Shown piece after piece: positions 16,665-26,339 of a stretch of 64,000 nt of DNA (position 1 is its first letter; each line of letters begins with the position of its first letter). Origin of the DNA: Betaproteobacteria bacterium (lineage in GTDB: Bacteria > Pseudomonadota > Gammaproteobacteria > Burkholderiales > SG8-39); contig JACPYS010000061.1 of the NCBI GenBank assembly GCA_016195915.1, forward strand, positions 1 to 64,000. The letters run 5' to 3'. A program made the translations under genes and the position numbers. The notes beneath the pieces were generated by a model. The model did no database searches. It was not told the origin of the DNA and was given only the letters and a program-made list of their open reading frames with translations.

Positions 16665-17219
16665 TTAGCCCATCCAGTCCAGGGAATCGGGCAACGCGCC
16701 CGGCAGAACCCGCTCGCCCAGCGTGGCGAACTTGCCGTACTGGCCGTCGGCGTAGAGCAGCGAACGCCCCTTGCGGCCCACCACGATGTGCTCGACGCGG
16801 CCGAGGAACAGCGAGTGCGTGCCGTGCACGAGTTCCTTCTCCAGCCGGCAGTCGAACGACACCAGCGCGTCGATCAGCACGGGCGCTCCGGTCGCCAGAC
16901 GCGTCCATTCCCCCGGACTGAAGCGCGCTTCACCCGTCTGCGCCCCGCTGAACGCGCGCGAGTGCTCGACGTGCGCCGCGCGCAGGACGTTGATGCAGAA
17001 CGCGCCGCTCTTTGCGATTGCAGCGTGCGTGCTCGCCTTCCTGTTGATGCACACCAGCAGCGTCGGCGGCTCCGCCGAAACCGAAGTCACGGCCGTCGCG
17101 GTCATGCCATGGCGGTGTCCGGCGTGCGCGGCCGTGATGAGATTGACGGCCGAGGCGAGGCTGCGCATGCCGAGCTTGAACTGCTCGGCGCCGACCAGCT
17201 CGGAAGCGCTTTTGTCCAT
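16665..17219 (-). CDS. Flavin reductase (HpaC/RutF-like)
   Basis: 184 aa. Split-barrel motif near residues 16-50 (MRSLASAVNLITA, GMTATAVTSVSAEPPTLLVCIN), then FCINVLRAAHVEHSRAFSG and a late GRVEHIVVG. Members use NAD(P)H to reduce free FMN/FAD for a two-component monooxygenase. No matching large monooxygenase subunit is adjacent. It sits 51 bases upstream of the receptor gene on the same strand and may be co-transcribed with the amino-acid ABC operon. Confidence 0.88.
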   Translation of the reverse strand: MDKSASELVGAEQFKLGMRSLASAVNLITAAHAGHRHGMTATAVTSVSAEPPTLLVCINRKASTHAAIAKSGAFCINVLRAAHVEHSRAFSGAQTGEARFSPGEWTRLATGAPVLIDALVSFDCRLEKELVHGTHSLFLGRVEHIVVGRKGRSLLYADGQYGKFATLGERVLPGALPDSLDWMG

Positions 17220-17252
17220 GCACGCAGTGTACTAAAGAGCGGTGCGCACTTG

Positions 17253-18212
17253 TCAGAGGGTCCTCAGAAAACCCAGCAGCAGTTCATTCACCGCCGCCGT
17301 ACGCTCGCGCTGGATCCAGTGACCGGCCCCGTCGAGAATGTGGCAGCCGCGTATGCCCGGCAGGGTGCTCGGAAAGCTCTCGATCTGCGCCTTTGACGCG
17401 GGGAACTTGAGCACACCGTCGCGCGCACCGGCGATGAACATCGAAGGCTGGTTCACGACGCAACCGCGCCACGGCCCGAACAATTCCCACGAGCGCCGCA
17501 GGTTCCGGTACCAGTTCAGCCCGCCGCGAAATCCGGCGCGCCTGAATTCGCCGGCGTAATACGCGATGTCGTCGCGATTCATCCAGGACGGCAGCGTCTC
17601 GGGATCGATCGTGTTGTCGAGGAAGCCCTTGCCCGGTGCCAGCAGGCCAAAACTCGAACGCTCGGGCGCGTCGCCGGAACCGCTGAAATAGACGCGGCGC
17701 AGAGTGGCTTCGATATCGCGCTCGAATTCCGCTTCGGCGACCCCGGGCTCCTGGAAATACTGCATGTAAAACGTGTTGATCCCGCGTTTCGCCAGCGCGC
17801 TGAGGAAATCGACGTGAGCGGGCGGCGAATAAGGCACGCTCATGCCGACCACGGCGCGAAACATGTCGGGCCGCAGCATCGCCGAGTTCCAGGCCACCGG
17901 CGCGCCCCAGTCGTGTCCGACGATCACTGCCTGGCTCTCGCCCAGCGCCTTGACGAGCTCGACCATGTCGCCGACCAGGTGGAGCAGCGTGTACTTCTCG
18001 ATCTCTGCCGGCGCTTCGCTACCGCCGTAGCCGCGCATGTCGGGAGCCACGGCGCGGTATCCGGCCGCCGCGAGTGCCTTGAGCTGATGCCGCCACGAGT
18101 ACCAGGATTCGGGCCAGCCGTGGCAGAACAGCACGAGCGGGCCCGCGCCCTGCTCGGCCACGCGCATCCGGATGCCGTTGGCCTGAATCTCTCGGAAACT
18201 TGGCTCGCTCAT
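17253..18212 (-). CDS. Alpha/beta hydrolase, epoxide hydrolase family
   Basis: 319 aa, the usual length of soluble epoxide hydrolases. Oxyanion motif HGWPESWYSWRHQ near residues 30-42, nucleophile elbow GHDWGAPVAW with the catalytic Asp, and a C-terminal GAGHWIQRE supplying the catalytic His. Asp in the elbow separates it from ordinary esterases and fits epoxide hydrolase or haloalkane-dehalogenase chemistry. No epoxide-forming enzyme is adjacent. Divergent from the Bug receptor gene. Confidence 0.9.
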   Translation of the reverse strand: MSEPSFREIQANGIRMRVAEQGAGPLVLFCHGWPESWYSWRHQLKALAAAGYRAVAPDMRGYGGSEAPAEIEKYTLLHLVGDMVELVKALGESQAVIVGHDWGAPVAWNSAMLRPDMFRAVVGMSVPYSPPAHVDFLSALAKRGINTFYMQYFQEPGVAEAEFERDIEATLRRVYFSGSGDAPERSSFGLLAPGKGFLDNTIDPETLPSWMNRDDIAYYAGEFRRAGFRGGLNWYRNLRRSWELFGPWRGCVVNQPSMFIAGARDGVLKFPASKAQIESFPSTLPGIRGCHILDGAGHWIQRERTAAVNELLLGFLRTL

Positions 18213-18303
18213 GTCGCCTCCCCTTTTGTTCGCGGCTGAGATGATATGGCAACATCGCTACCTCCACGGTAGTATCGATTGACGAAACCGGAGATTCGAA
18301 GTC

Positions 18304-19281
18304 ATGACATCGTTCGCCCCTCTCGCGCTTGCTGCAGCGCTGGCCCTCCCGGTCCTCGCACCGCACACTGCGCACGCACAGGCGTATCCCGCCAAGCCGG
18401 TGCGCCTCATCGTTCCGTACGCCCCGGGCGGCGCAACTGACATCATTGCCCGCGCCGCGGCCATCGAACTGTCGAAGACGCTCGGCCAGCCGGTCACCGT
18501 GGACAACCGCGCCGGCGCCGGCGGCAACCTCGGCTCCGAGATGGCCGCGAAGTCCCCGCCCGACGGCTACACGATGGTGATGTCCGCCAGCAGCCTGCAC
18601 GGCATTACGCCGTTTCTGTACACCAAGCTCAACTACGACCCGAACAAGGACCTCGTCCCGGTCATCGTCTTCGCCTCGTTTGCCAACGTGCTGGTGCTCA
18701 ATCCGGCGGTGAAGGCCAACTCGGTGCAGGAACTCGTGGCACTCGCCAGGGCACAGTCGGGCAAGCTGACCTGCGCATCGAGCGGCAGTGGCTCCACGAT
18801 CCACATGTCCTGCGAGATGTTCAAGCACATGCTCGGCCTCGACATCACGCACATTCCCTACAAGGGCAGCGGGCCGGCGATCACCGATCTGATGGGGGGA
18901 CAGGTCGACATGATGTTCGACAACATCCCTTCGGCGATCTCGCACGTCCGCTCGGGCAAACTGCGCGCGCTCGCCACCACCGGCCCGAAGCGCGCAGTCG
19001 CGCTGCCCGATCTGCCGACCATCATCGAGTCCGGCGTCCCCGGCTACGAGTCCACCGCGTGGTTCGGCCTTGCGATGCCCGCGGGCACCCCGAAGGAGAT
19101 CATCGCCAGAATGAACGCCGACGGCCAGAAGACTGCAAGAGCGCCGGATTTCATCAAGCGCATGAGCGACCTCGGCTACGAAATCGTCGGCGGCACGCCG
19201 GAGCAGATGGCGGCGATGATCCAGGACGAAATCAGGCGCTGGGGCCCGATCGTGAAGGCTTCGGGCGCGAAGGTCGACTGA
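18304..19281 (+). CDS. Periplasmic Bug-family solute receptor (orphan)
   Basis: 325 aa with a signal peptide (to AHAQA near residue 26) and Bug motifs: YPAKPVRLIVPYAPGGATD, NRAGAGGNLGSEMAAKSPPDGYT and HIPYKGSGPAITDLMGGQVDMMFD. There is no tctA/tctB next to it, which is common in Burkholderiales where many orphan receptors exist. It may serve another transporter or act as a sensor. Divergent from the epoxide-hydrolase-like gene and followed by a carboxymuconolactone-decarboxylase-family gene 22 bases later. Confidence 0.92.
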   Translation: MTSFAPLALAAALALPVLAPHTAHAQAYPAKPVRLIVPYAPGGATDIIARAAAIELSKTLGQPVTVDNRAGAGGNLGSEMAAKSPPDGYTMVMSASSLHGITPFLYTKLNYDPNKDLVPVIVFASFANVLVLNPAVKANSVQELVALARAQSGKLTCASSGSGSTIHMSCEMFKHMLGLDITHIPYKGSGPAITDLMGGQVDMMFDNIPSAISHVRSGKLRALATTGPKRAVALPDLPTIIESGVPGYESTAWFGLAMPAGTPKEIIARMNADGQKTARAPDFIKRMSDLGYEIVGGTPEQMAAMIQDEIRRWGPIVKASGAKVD

Positions 19282-19303
19282 AAGCCATCCTCGAGCGCAG
19301 AGC

Positions 19304-19846
19304 ATGTCGCGGCTTCAGATGGTCCCAGCCGAACCGCAGGATCCGGCGCTGCGTGCGATGTTCGATGAAGTTCGCTCGCGCGGCATTCCGCTGCCCAATC
19401 CCTACCGTGTCATCGGGCATGCGCCGCCCATGCTGCGCGCCTGGCTCGATTTTGCATGGCCGCTGCGCCTGCACGCGAAAACTCCGCGGCGGCTCCGCGA
19501 ACTGCTGATCCTGCGCGGCGCGCAGGTCTCCGGCGCGGGCTACGAGTGGGTGCACCACGTCACGATGGCGCTCGCGGCGGGTGTCACGCAGGCGCAGATC
19601 GATGCGCTCGCCGGTTGGGAACACGCGACGCTGTTCAGCGCGCAGGAGAAAGCCGTGCTGCGTCTCGCCGACGAAGTGACGCGCGGGCCCGGCGCCTCCG
19701 ACGCGTGCATCGACGCGCTCAGGCGACACGGCTTCGGCGACGCCGAGATCGTCGAGCTGACGCTCACCGCGAGTTTCTACGTCTGCGTGTCGCGCTTCCT
19801 GCAATCGATGGACGTCGAACTCGAGGAAGGCCTGGACCATGACTAA
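19304..19846 (+). CDS. Carboxymuconolactone decarboxylase (CMD/AhpD) family protein
   Basis: 180 aa. CMD core RELLILRGAQVSGAGYEWVHHVTMALAAG with the conserved Glu and His, but without the CxxC of AhpD peroxidases. That points to a non-redox member of the family. A decarboxylase role in ring-cleavage catabolism is possible, but no such pathway is nearby. It probably forms an operon with the Bug receptor upstream. Confidence 0.88.
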   Translation: MSRLQMVPAEPQDPALRAMFDEVRSRGIPLPNPYRVIGHAPPMLRAWLDFAWPLRLHAKTPRRLRELLILRGAQVSGAGYEWVHHVTMALAAGVTQAQIDALAGWEHATLFSAQEKAVLRLADEVTRGPGASDACIDALRRHGFGDAEIVELTLTASFYVCVSRFLQSMDVELEEGLDHD

Positions 19847-19926
19847 GACGGTGCGGCGGGATGACGGTCGGGCTGGGGTAAGGACTGGCGCCTGCTTCCT
19901 TCCGGATTTCCGCGAAGCGCGCGCGC

Positions 19927-20109
19927 TCATGCCCGAGCAACACGTTTCGCCTTCGCGCGCAACCGCGCGAGCCGTGGCTTGAACTCGTCCCACGCATAGA
20001 CGCGCCCTGCTTCGATGTCTTCTGCTGCCTCGACCAACGCCTTGAGCATGGACAGGTGCCCGCGTGCCCGCAAGATGGAAACGACGTCCTTGGTGGCGAT
20101 CACAGCCAT
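19927..20109 (-). CDS. Small hypothetical protein, antitoxin-like
   Basis: 60 aa. Residues 1-25 could form a short strand-helix, followed by an acidic helix (EAAEDIEAGRVYAWDEF) and a very basic tail (RLRAKAKRVARA). This pattern resembles small antitoxins, but no toxin gene is adjacent and no family is recognised. ATG with CCTGTCATG upstream context; ribosome site weak. The rest of the 19847-20304 gap shows nothing further. Confidence 0.4.
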   Translation of the reverse strand: MAVIATKDVVSILRARGHLSMLKALVEAAEDIEAGRVYAWDEFKPRLARLRAKAKRVARA

Positions 20110-20304
20110 GACAGGCTCCAGTACAAAATAATAATGGAGGATTCTGCACCTTTTGTGCCCTCCGGAGAAAACTGCAATTTGCCGACTCTACGATCGCTTC
20201 GAATGCCACTGTTAACTCTGCGGGAGTGCCCCGCGGACGGTCGCGCCGTTCTTACGGCTCTGATGCGGTTACTATTCCGCTGACAGATCTCGCAGGGAGG
20301 GGCA

Positions 20305-21799
20305 TTGGCTGACACCGGCATCCGGCAGCGTCTGGCGGCGATACTGGCTGCGGACGTCGCGGGCTATTCGCGCTTGATGGCGGCGGATGAGCGCGCGACG
20401 GTGACCGCGCTCGATTCCGCTCGAGCCGTCTTTCGTACGCAGATCGAATCCAACCAGGGCCGAGTCATCGACATGGCGGGTGACTCCGTGCTTGCCGTGT
20501 TCGAGACCGCCACTGGCGCCGTGTCGGCAGCGCTTGCGGTGCAGCAGGAACTCGATGCACTGGGAAATTCGGTTCCGCAAGACCGCCGCATGCGATTCCG
20601 CGTCGGCGTGCACATGGGCGATGTGATCGAAAAGACCGACGGCACAGTGTACGGCGACGGCGTGAACATTGCCGCACGGCTCGAAGGCCTGGCGCAGCCG
20701 GGCGGCATCACGGTTTCGGAATCGATCCGCACCGCGGTAAAGGGCAAGGTCAACACCGTCTTCGAGGACCAGGGCGAACAGACGGTAAAGAACGTTTCCG
20801 AGCCGGTGCGTACGTATCGCGTCAAGCGCGAAGGCGCTGGCGTATCCCAACCCTCCCCTGCGGCCGGCGAGATCGACCTTTCGCTACCCGACAAACCCTC
20901 GATCGCGATACTGCCTTTCGCCAACATGTCCGGCGACCCCGAGCAGGAGTACTTCACCGACGGAATCACCGAGGACATCATCACCGAGCTATCGCGCTTC
21001 CACTCCCTTTTTGTCATTGCGCGCAAGCGCGAATGGCGAAGAAGCGAATCGCAAGTCTGATTTTCAACTATGGGAGCGGGCGCTCGCCGAAGCCAGAGAG
21101 GCTCTCACGCTTGATCCGCGCAACGTCCTCGCACTGAATTTGATTTCAGGGCTGCAGGCCAAGCACCTGTTCATGACCAGCGCCGGGGCGGATGCGCAAA
21201 CGAGGTTGCAAGAGGGCGTGGCTGCCGCCACCAAGGCGATCGAGCTGGATCCATCGGGCAGTACGGGATACGCGTCGATGGGGACGCTGCTCTCCTTGGC
21301 GGGCCGCAGGGCCGAGGCACTTGCCAACGCACGCCTCGGTTGCGAACTCAACCCGAATGACGTCGGCGCGTTGCTGTCTCTGAGTTACGTCGAACTGATG
21401 GAAGGCGAGCCGGAACGGGCGTTGGAACACGCGCAGCATGCCATTCGCGTCAGCCCACGCGACCCGTTCCATTACAAAACGAATGCCATGCGCGCCGCAG
21501 CGTGCTTCTTTCTGCGCGACCATGCTAAGGGACTTGAATACGCGCTGCTATCGGTGGCGGCAGCTCCAAATTGGCCGGTTTCACACGCCAACCACATCCT
21601 CGTGGCCGTTGGCGCCGGTGATATGGTGGCCGCCAAGGCGGCATTCGAGGCTGTACGGCGGCTCGCACCCGAGTACATGCGGGGTCGATTGGACGGCAAG
21701 TCAGCCTATTGCAGACCGGAGGATCGGCAACGCGCCACGATGGCTTGGCGCATCGCCGCAGGCCTCGAAGACCCGAGCGACGCAGAAGCGCTGCGGTAG
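20305..21799 (+). pseudogene. Adenylate/guanylate cyclase with TPR repeats, internally deleted
   Basis: TTG start at 20305 after AGGGAGGGG. The first 250 codons encode an intact-looking class III cyclase domain (LAADVAGYSRLMAADER, VIDMAGDSVLAVFET, FRVGVHMGDVIEKTDGTVYGDGVNIAARLEG) and the start of the TolB-like middle domain, up to FVIAR. There the frame breaks and ends at 21060. The TPR half continues in another frame to 21799 (AREALTLDPRNVLAL through AGLEDPSDAEALR). Compared with the intact paralogues, about 170 codons of the middle domain are missing at the junction near 21030. The cyclase domain might still be made as a 251-aa protein. Confidence 0.8.
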
Positions 21800-21844
21800 G
21801 AGCCGCTGGACAGCTGTCCGCAGGTGGACTAGACTTAGTCCATA

Positions 21845-22087
21845 ATGGAGAAAGTGAATGTACACGATGCGAAGACGCATTTCTCGCGGCTGCTGGACCG
21901 GGCGCAGGAGGGCGAGGAATTCGTAATTGCGAAGGCCGGCAGGCCGGTGGCCCGGCTCGGACCGCTCGCGCGGCGGGGAAAGAAGCGCCGGCTGGGTCTG
22001 CTCGACGGCAAGTTCACGATCCCCGACAACTTCAATGAACCGCTGCCGGACGGGGTGATCGCCGCGTTCGAGGGCCGGCTGCGTTGA
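21845..22087 (+). CDS. Phd/YefM-type antitoxin
   Basis: 80 aa. Typical Phd fold: MEKVNVHDAKTHFSRLLDRA followed by EEFVIAKAGRPVARLGPL, then a flexible C-terminal tail that neutralises the toxin. It overlaps the toxin start by four bases. Phd antitoxins repress their own operon. The pair sits between the broken cyclase gene and an intact cyclase paralogue. Confidence 0.92.
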   Translation: MEKVNVHDAKTHFSRLLDRAQEGEEFVIAKAGRPVARLGPLARRGKKRRLGLLDGKFTIPDNFNEPLPDGVIAAFEGRLR

Positions 22088-22470
22088 GGGTCCTGCTCGA
22101 TACGCACCTGCTGCTCTGGTCGGTGGCGAGTTCGCGCCGGCTGCCGAAGGAGGCGCGGTCCGTGATCCTCGATGCGGCGAACGAGGTGTTCTACAGTGCC
22201 GCAAGCGTTTGGGAAGTGGCCATCAACAGCGCGCTGGGGCGCAGGGACTTCAAGGTCAACCCGACCGTGCTCGTGCGCGCTCTCGCGCAAAGCGGGTTCT
22301 CGGAGTTGCCGGTGACGGCGGCGCATGCGGTACGCGTCGCCGCATTGCCGACGATTCACCGCGATCCGTTCGATCGGCTGCTGGTGGCACAGTCGCTTGC
22401 CGAGCCGATGACGCTCCTCACGAATGACGCGGTACTGGTGCGTTACGGTCCGTTGGTGCAACTCGTGTGA
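22084..22470 (+). CDS. vapC: PIN-domain ribonuclease toxin (VapC family)
   Basis: 128 aa, TTG start at 22084 overlapping the antitoxin stop. PIN motifs: LLDTHLLLWS with the first Asp (Asp6), ASVWEVAI with Glu, and HRDPFDRLLVAQS with the acidic pair, then LTNDAVL. It cleaves RNA when free. The RDPFDR variant is typical of PIN toxins that pair with Phd-type antitoxins. Confidence 0.92.
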   Translation: MRVLLDTHLLLWSVASSRRLPKEARSVILDAANEVFYSAASVWEVAINSALGRRDFKVNPTVLVRALAQSGFSELPVTAAHAVRVAALPTIHRDPFDRLLVAQSLAEPMTLLTNDAVLVRYGPLVQLV

Positions 22471-22506
22471 CGCAGTGCAAGCGGCGCCACGTCCAGGGAG
22501 GGCGCG

Positions 22507-24297
22507 ATGAGCGAGGCGGGTCTCAGGCAACGTCTGGCGGCGATTCTGGCTGCCGATGCTGCAGGTTATTCGCGCCTGATGGCCGAGGACGAGCGCGCGA
22601 CGGTCGCTGCGCTCGATGCCGCGCGATCCGTCTTCCGCACGCAGATCGAAGCCAACCAGGGCCGGGTCATCGACATGGCCGGTGATTCCGTGCTTGCCCT
22701 GTTCGATATTGCCGCCGGAGCAGTGACCGCCGCGCTCGCGGTGCAGCAAAAACTTATTGCCGCTTCGAGCGCAGTTCCCGAAGATCGTCGTATGCGCTTT
22801 CGCGTCGGCATTCACCTTGGCGACGTGATCGAAAAAGGCGACGGTACCGTGTACGGCGATGGGGTCAACATCGCCGCACGGCTCGAAGGCTTGGCCGAGC
22901 CCGGCGGCATCACGGTATCGGAATCGATTCGCACCGCAGTGAAAGGCAAGGTCAGCGCCGCGTTCGAGGACCAGGGCGAACAGAAGGTAAAGAACATCGC
23001 CGATCCGGTGAGGGCGTACCGCGTCAAGCGCGAAGGCGATGCCGCAACCCGGCCTTCCACCACTGTCGGCGCGATCGACCTGTCACTGCCCGACAAACTC
23101 TCGATTGCGGTATTGCCGTTCGAAAACATGTCGAGCGATCCGGAGCAGGGATACTTTGGCGACGGCCTGGCCGAGGACATCATCACTGCGTTGTCCAAGA
23201 TATCCAGTCTGTTCGTGATCGCGCGCAATTCCAGTTTTGCTTACAAGGGTCAGCCCACCGATGTGCGCAAAATCTCCCGCGAATTGGGCGTCAGGTATGT
23301 GCTCGAAGGGAGCATCCGTGCGACGAAGAATCAGATTCGCATCACCGGCCAGTTGATCGACGCAATCGACGGCCACCACCTCTGGGCCGAGCGCTACGAT
23401 CGAAAACTGGACGACATCTTCGCCATCCAGGATGAAATGACGCGAGAAATCGTGACCGCGTTGCGATTGCGTCTTTCCGATGGCGAGTCAGCGCAGATCT
23501 GGCTCGGCGGGACCAGGAATGTGGACGCCTGGACGTATGCGCTATCGGCACTGGATCTCACGTTGAACGGCACGCCCGGCGGCACGGCACAGGGACGCGT
23601 CCTGTACGAGAAGGCGATCGCGGCAGATCCCGGATACGCTTCGGCGATCGCGACCGTCGGCCTCTCGCATATCCTCGACCATCATTTCGGCTTCAGCCAG
23701 GATCGGGATCGTTCATTGCGTCTTGCCGAGGAATACACGGATAGAGCGCTCGTTCTTGAATCAAATCTTCCCCTGGCGCATGGCGCGAAAGGAATGGTCG
23801 CGCTTTACCACGGCCGCCACGAAGAAGCGGTGCGCGAAGCACAGCTCGCGGTCCGCCTCAGCCCGAGCGATGCTTTTATCAAAATCGTGTTCGCGCGCAT
23901 CCTGATCGACCTCGGCCGGCCGCAGGACGCCGAAGCGCAGCTGCGTGAGGGAATGCGCCTCAATCCGTTTTGTCCGGTTTTTTACTATGGCATCCTTGCC
24001 AACGCACTGGAGCTGCAACAGCGGGACGCGGAGGCCATGCAGATCCTTGAACGGGCGTTGGCTCGAAATCCGAACTACTTTTCCGGACACCTTCGTTTGG
24101 CGAGTTTGCTGGGCCTGGCGGGCCGATTGGAGAAAGCGAGAACACACGCTCAGGAGGCGATGCGCATCAATCCGCGTTTCGATGCCGGTGCCGTGAAGAG
24201 CTTTTACAAGACAGGCGATCGGGCCGTACTTGCAAAGTTCACGGACGGTTTGAAGAAAGCCGGTCTGAGTTTCGATGGGATCGGGACCGATCAATAG
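22507..24297 (+). CDS. Class III adenylate/guanylate cyclase with TolB-like and TPR domains
   Basis: 596 aa. Cyclase domain at about residues 1-175: metal-binding AADAAGYSRLMAEDER and IDMAGDSVLAL, then GDVIEKGDGTVYGDGVNIAARLEG. A linker leads to a TolB/FlgO-like domain (about 195-335: SIAVLPFENMSSDPEQGYFGDGLAEDI, RYVLEGSIR, DGHHLWAERYDR). TPR repeats fill 360-590. No membrane helix is seen, so it is a cytoplasmic cAMP or cGMP producer controlled by protein contacts. One of three paralogues in the window. It follows the PIN toxin by 36 bases. Confidence 0.92.
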   Translation: MSEAGLRQRLAAILAADAAGYSRLMAEDERATVAALDAARSVFRTQIEANQGRVIDMAGDSVLALFDIAAGAVTAALAVQQKLIAASSAVPEDRRMRFRVGIHLGDVIEKGDGTVYGDGVNIAARLEGLAEPGGITVSESIRTAVKGKVSAAFEDQGEQKVKNIADPVRAYRVKREGDAATRPSTTVGAIDLSLPDKLSIAVLPFENMSSDPEQGYFGDGLAEDIITALSKISSLFVIARNSSFAYKGQPTDVRKISRELGVRYVLEGSIRATKNQIRITGQLIDAIDGHHLWAERYDRKLDDIFAIQDEMTREIVTALRLRLSDGESAQIWLGGTRNVDAWTYALSALDLTLNGTPGGTAQGRVLYEKAIAADPGYASAIATVGLSHILDHHFGFSQDRDRSLRLAEEYTDRALVLESNLPLAHGAKGMVALYHGRHEEAVREAQLAVRLSPSDAFIKIVFARILIDLGRPQDAEAQLREGMRLNPFCPVFYYGILANALELQQRDAEAMQILERALARNPNYFSGHLRLASLLGLAGRLEKARTHAQEAMRINPRFDAGAVKSFYKTGDRAVLAKFTDGLKKAGLSFDGIGTDQ

Positions 24298-24360
24298 GGA
24301 CTTACCAACAATGCGGACGACCGCCCGCACCGACAAGGCAGGACCACCAGGAGACGTATC

Positions 24361-24675
24361 GTGATCAAGGTCAGCGTGATGTACCCCAATATTCCGGGCT
24401 GCAGGTTCGACCACGTGTACTACGCCAACACCCACATGCCGATGGTCAAGCACAAGATGGGCGACGCCTGCAGGTCCTACGCGGTGGACAAGGGTCTGGC
24501 CGGCGGCGCACCGGGAGCGCCGGCCGCCTACGTCGGCATGTGCCATATCTTCTGCGACTCGGTGGAAGCCTTCCAGGCCGGCTTCGGTCCGCATGCCGAG
24601 GCCATTATGGCCGACATTCCAAATTACACAGACCTGACTCCGGTGATCCAGATCAGCGAAGTTGTGGTCGGTTGA
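24361..24675 (+). CDS. EthD-family protein
   Basis: 104 aa, GTG start at 24361 with AGGAGACGTATC upstream. EthD hallmarks: VSVMYPNIPGCRFDHVYYANTHMPMVK at residues 4-30, split by the conserved Asp-His, and a C-terminal YTDLTPVIQISEVV. EthD proteins are small ferredoxin-like dimers linked to ether degradation and other dissimilatory steps; their chemistry is often unproven. Followed by a retropepsin-like gene. Confidence 0.88.
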   Translation: MIKVSVMYPNIPGCRFDHVYYANTHMPMVKHKMGDACRSYAVDKGLAGGAPGAPAAYVGMCHIFCDSVEAFQAGFGPHAEAIMADIPNYTDLTPVIQISEVVVG

Positions 24676-24763
24676 CGGGCCGCACGGGCGAATCGCAATG
24701 CAGGCCGTCATCCGGCGTAACATTCATCTTGTCGCAGCCAGAGCGGCGAATCGAGACGAAACC

Positions 24764-25156
24764 ATGGGCACTTTTTCGGTGGGCTGCAAAGTCGAGAATT
24801 CGGTGGACCGTTCCCGCCATGTCAAGCTGCCGCGCATGCTGGTCGATACGGGCAGCGAATACACTTGGGTACCCGCCGCGGTGCTGGAAAAAATCGGCAT
24901 CGCGCGCGAAAAGAAGGATGTGGAATTCATGATGGCCAATGGCCAGCGCATTACGCGCAGCGTCGGTTTTGCCATCATCCGGGTCGAAAAATCCTTCACC
25001 ATCGACGAAGTCGTGTTCGGCGAAAAAGGCGATCTTCTGTTGCTCGGCGCACGCAGCCTCGAAGGCTTGAAGCTTGCGGTCGACCCGCGCCGCAAGAAAC
25101 TGGTGGCCGCGGGGCCGCTGCCAGCCGCGCACGCGATTCCGGCGGCGGCGCGCTGA
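24764..25156 (+). CDS. Retropepsin-like aspartic protease domain protein
   Basis: 130 aa from the ATG at 24764; an upstream extension overlaps the EthD gene and has no family sequence. The active-site motif is LVDTGSEYTWVP with the catalytic Asp near residue 29, and the second strand element is LLLGARSLEGL. A single DTG domain like this must dimerise to be active, as in retropepsins. No signal peptide. It may be a cytoplasmic peptidase or an inactive relative; substrate unknown. Convergent with the coiled-coil gene, stops one base apart. Confidence 0.85.
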   Translation: MGTFSVGCKVENSVDRSRHVKLPRMLVDTGSEYTWVPAAVLEKIGIAREKKDVEFMMANGQRITRSVGFAIIRVEKSFTIDEVVFGEKGDLLLLGARSLEGLKLAVDPRRKKLVAAGPLPAAHAIPAAAR

Positions 25157-25157
25157 C

Positions 25158-26315
25158 TCAGTTCGCGGGTTCGCGTGGCGCCAGCTTCTCGACCTCGACG
25201 TCGAGTCGCAGTTCCAGTGGCTCGCCCTCCGATATCCACGCGATGGGACTCGACCCGGCAACGGAAACCGCTTCGGGTGACGACCCGCGGGCCGCGGGCG
25301 GCGCGGGGGGCGGCTGCAGCGCGCGGTAGAATCCCGCGACCGCAACGGCGACCGCGAGTGCGATCGCGACATAGATGGCGGCAAACTTCTTCGCACGCTT
25401 GCCTTCGCGCGACGGTTGCGTGCCAGCGAGCGTGGACTCCGCGCGCTCCTGCACCGTCGTGACCGGCTCGGCCTTGCGACGCTCGGCTTCCTCCTCCATG
25501 CGCATTTTTGCCTGTGCCGCTGCGATCGTTTGCTCCGGGGCTGCGTGCGCCTCGGCTTCGGCGAGCGCTTGTTCCCGGGCCTGCAGTGCCTGCTGCGCCG
25601 CGTTGAGCGCTTCTCGTTCCGCCCGCACGCGTTCCTGGGCAAGCGCCAGCGCCTCGCGCTGCGCTGCCAGGTCGCGCTCGATTGCGATGCGAGCCTGCAT
25701 ATCCGCGATCGCGTCCTGATCAGCGACGCTTCGGGCGTTTTCCGCTTCGACTTCATTCTCCGACCGCGCGCCCTCGGCTTCGGACCCGAGCCGCTGCTCG
25801 ACGGCGGCTTTTGCCGCCGCTTCATCCGCGGCACGCTGCCTTGCGGCGGCCGCGAGCGCCTGCTCTGCCTTCGTCCGCCCATCGGCCTCGGCAAGTATCT
25901 GCTCCCTGGCCTGCGCCGCCTGCTGCGCCAGCCTTGCCAGGTCCTCTTCCGCCTTCGCGCGCTCCTGCGCGGCACGGTTCGCTGCGGATTCCTCCACGAG
26001 GCGGCGCCTGGCGGCTTCGAGCGCCTCGTTCTCGCGCGCCGCGCGCTCGTGCGCAAGCGCCATTGCCGAGCGCTCCGCCGCAAGCTTCTTCGCCGCCGCC
26101 GCAGTCAGATCGCGTTCGACCTTGAGGCGAACCTGCATGTCCGCGATCGCCTTCCCGTCGGCAAGCGCCTGAGCGTTTGCCGCCTCCGCTTCCTTCTCCG
26201 CCAACGCAGCCTGCGCTTCGGCCTCCAGGCGCTGTTCGAGTGCAAGCTTCGCGGCCGCTTCCTCCGCTGCCCGCAGTTTTGCCGCTTCGGCTTGCTGTCG
26301 TCTGGTCACGATCAT
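25158..26315 (-). pseudogene. C-terminal coiled coil and membrane anchor cut off by an amber codon
   Basis: 385 aa in the same frame as the HD-GYP gene upstream. Only a TAG at 26340-26342 and eight sense codons separate the two. The segment continues the same Ala/Glu-rich repeat (AIADMQVRLKVERDL, then RAAQERAKAEEDLARLAQQA). It ends with a transmembrane helix (AAIYVAIALAVAVAVAGF) and a Pro-rich tail. It has no convincing ribosome site at its ATG. It is best read as the detached end of one 1160-residue protein, unless the amber codon is suppressed. Confidence 0.75.
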
Positions 26316-26339
26316 CGCAGCCGCCGCCTTTGCCGCCGC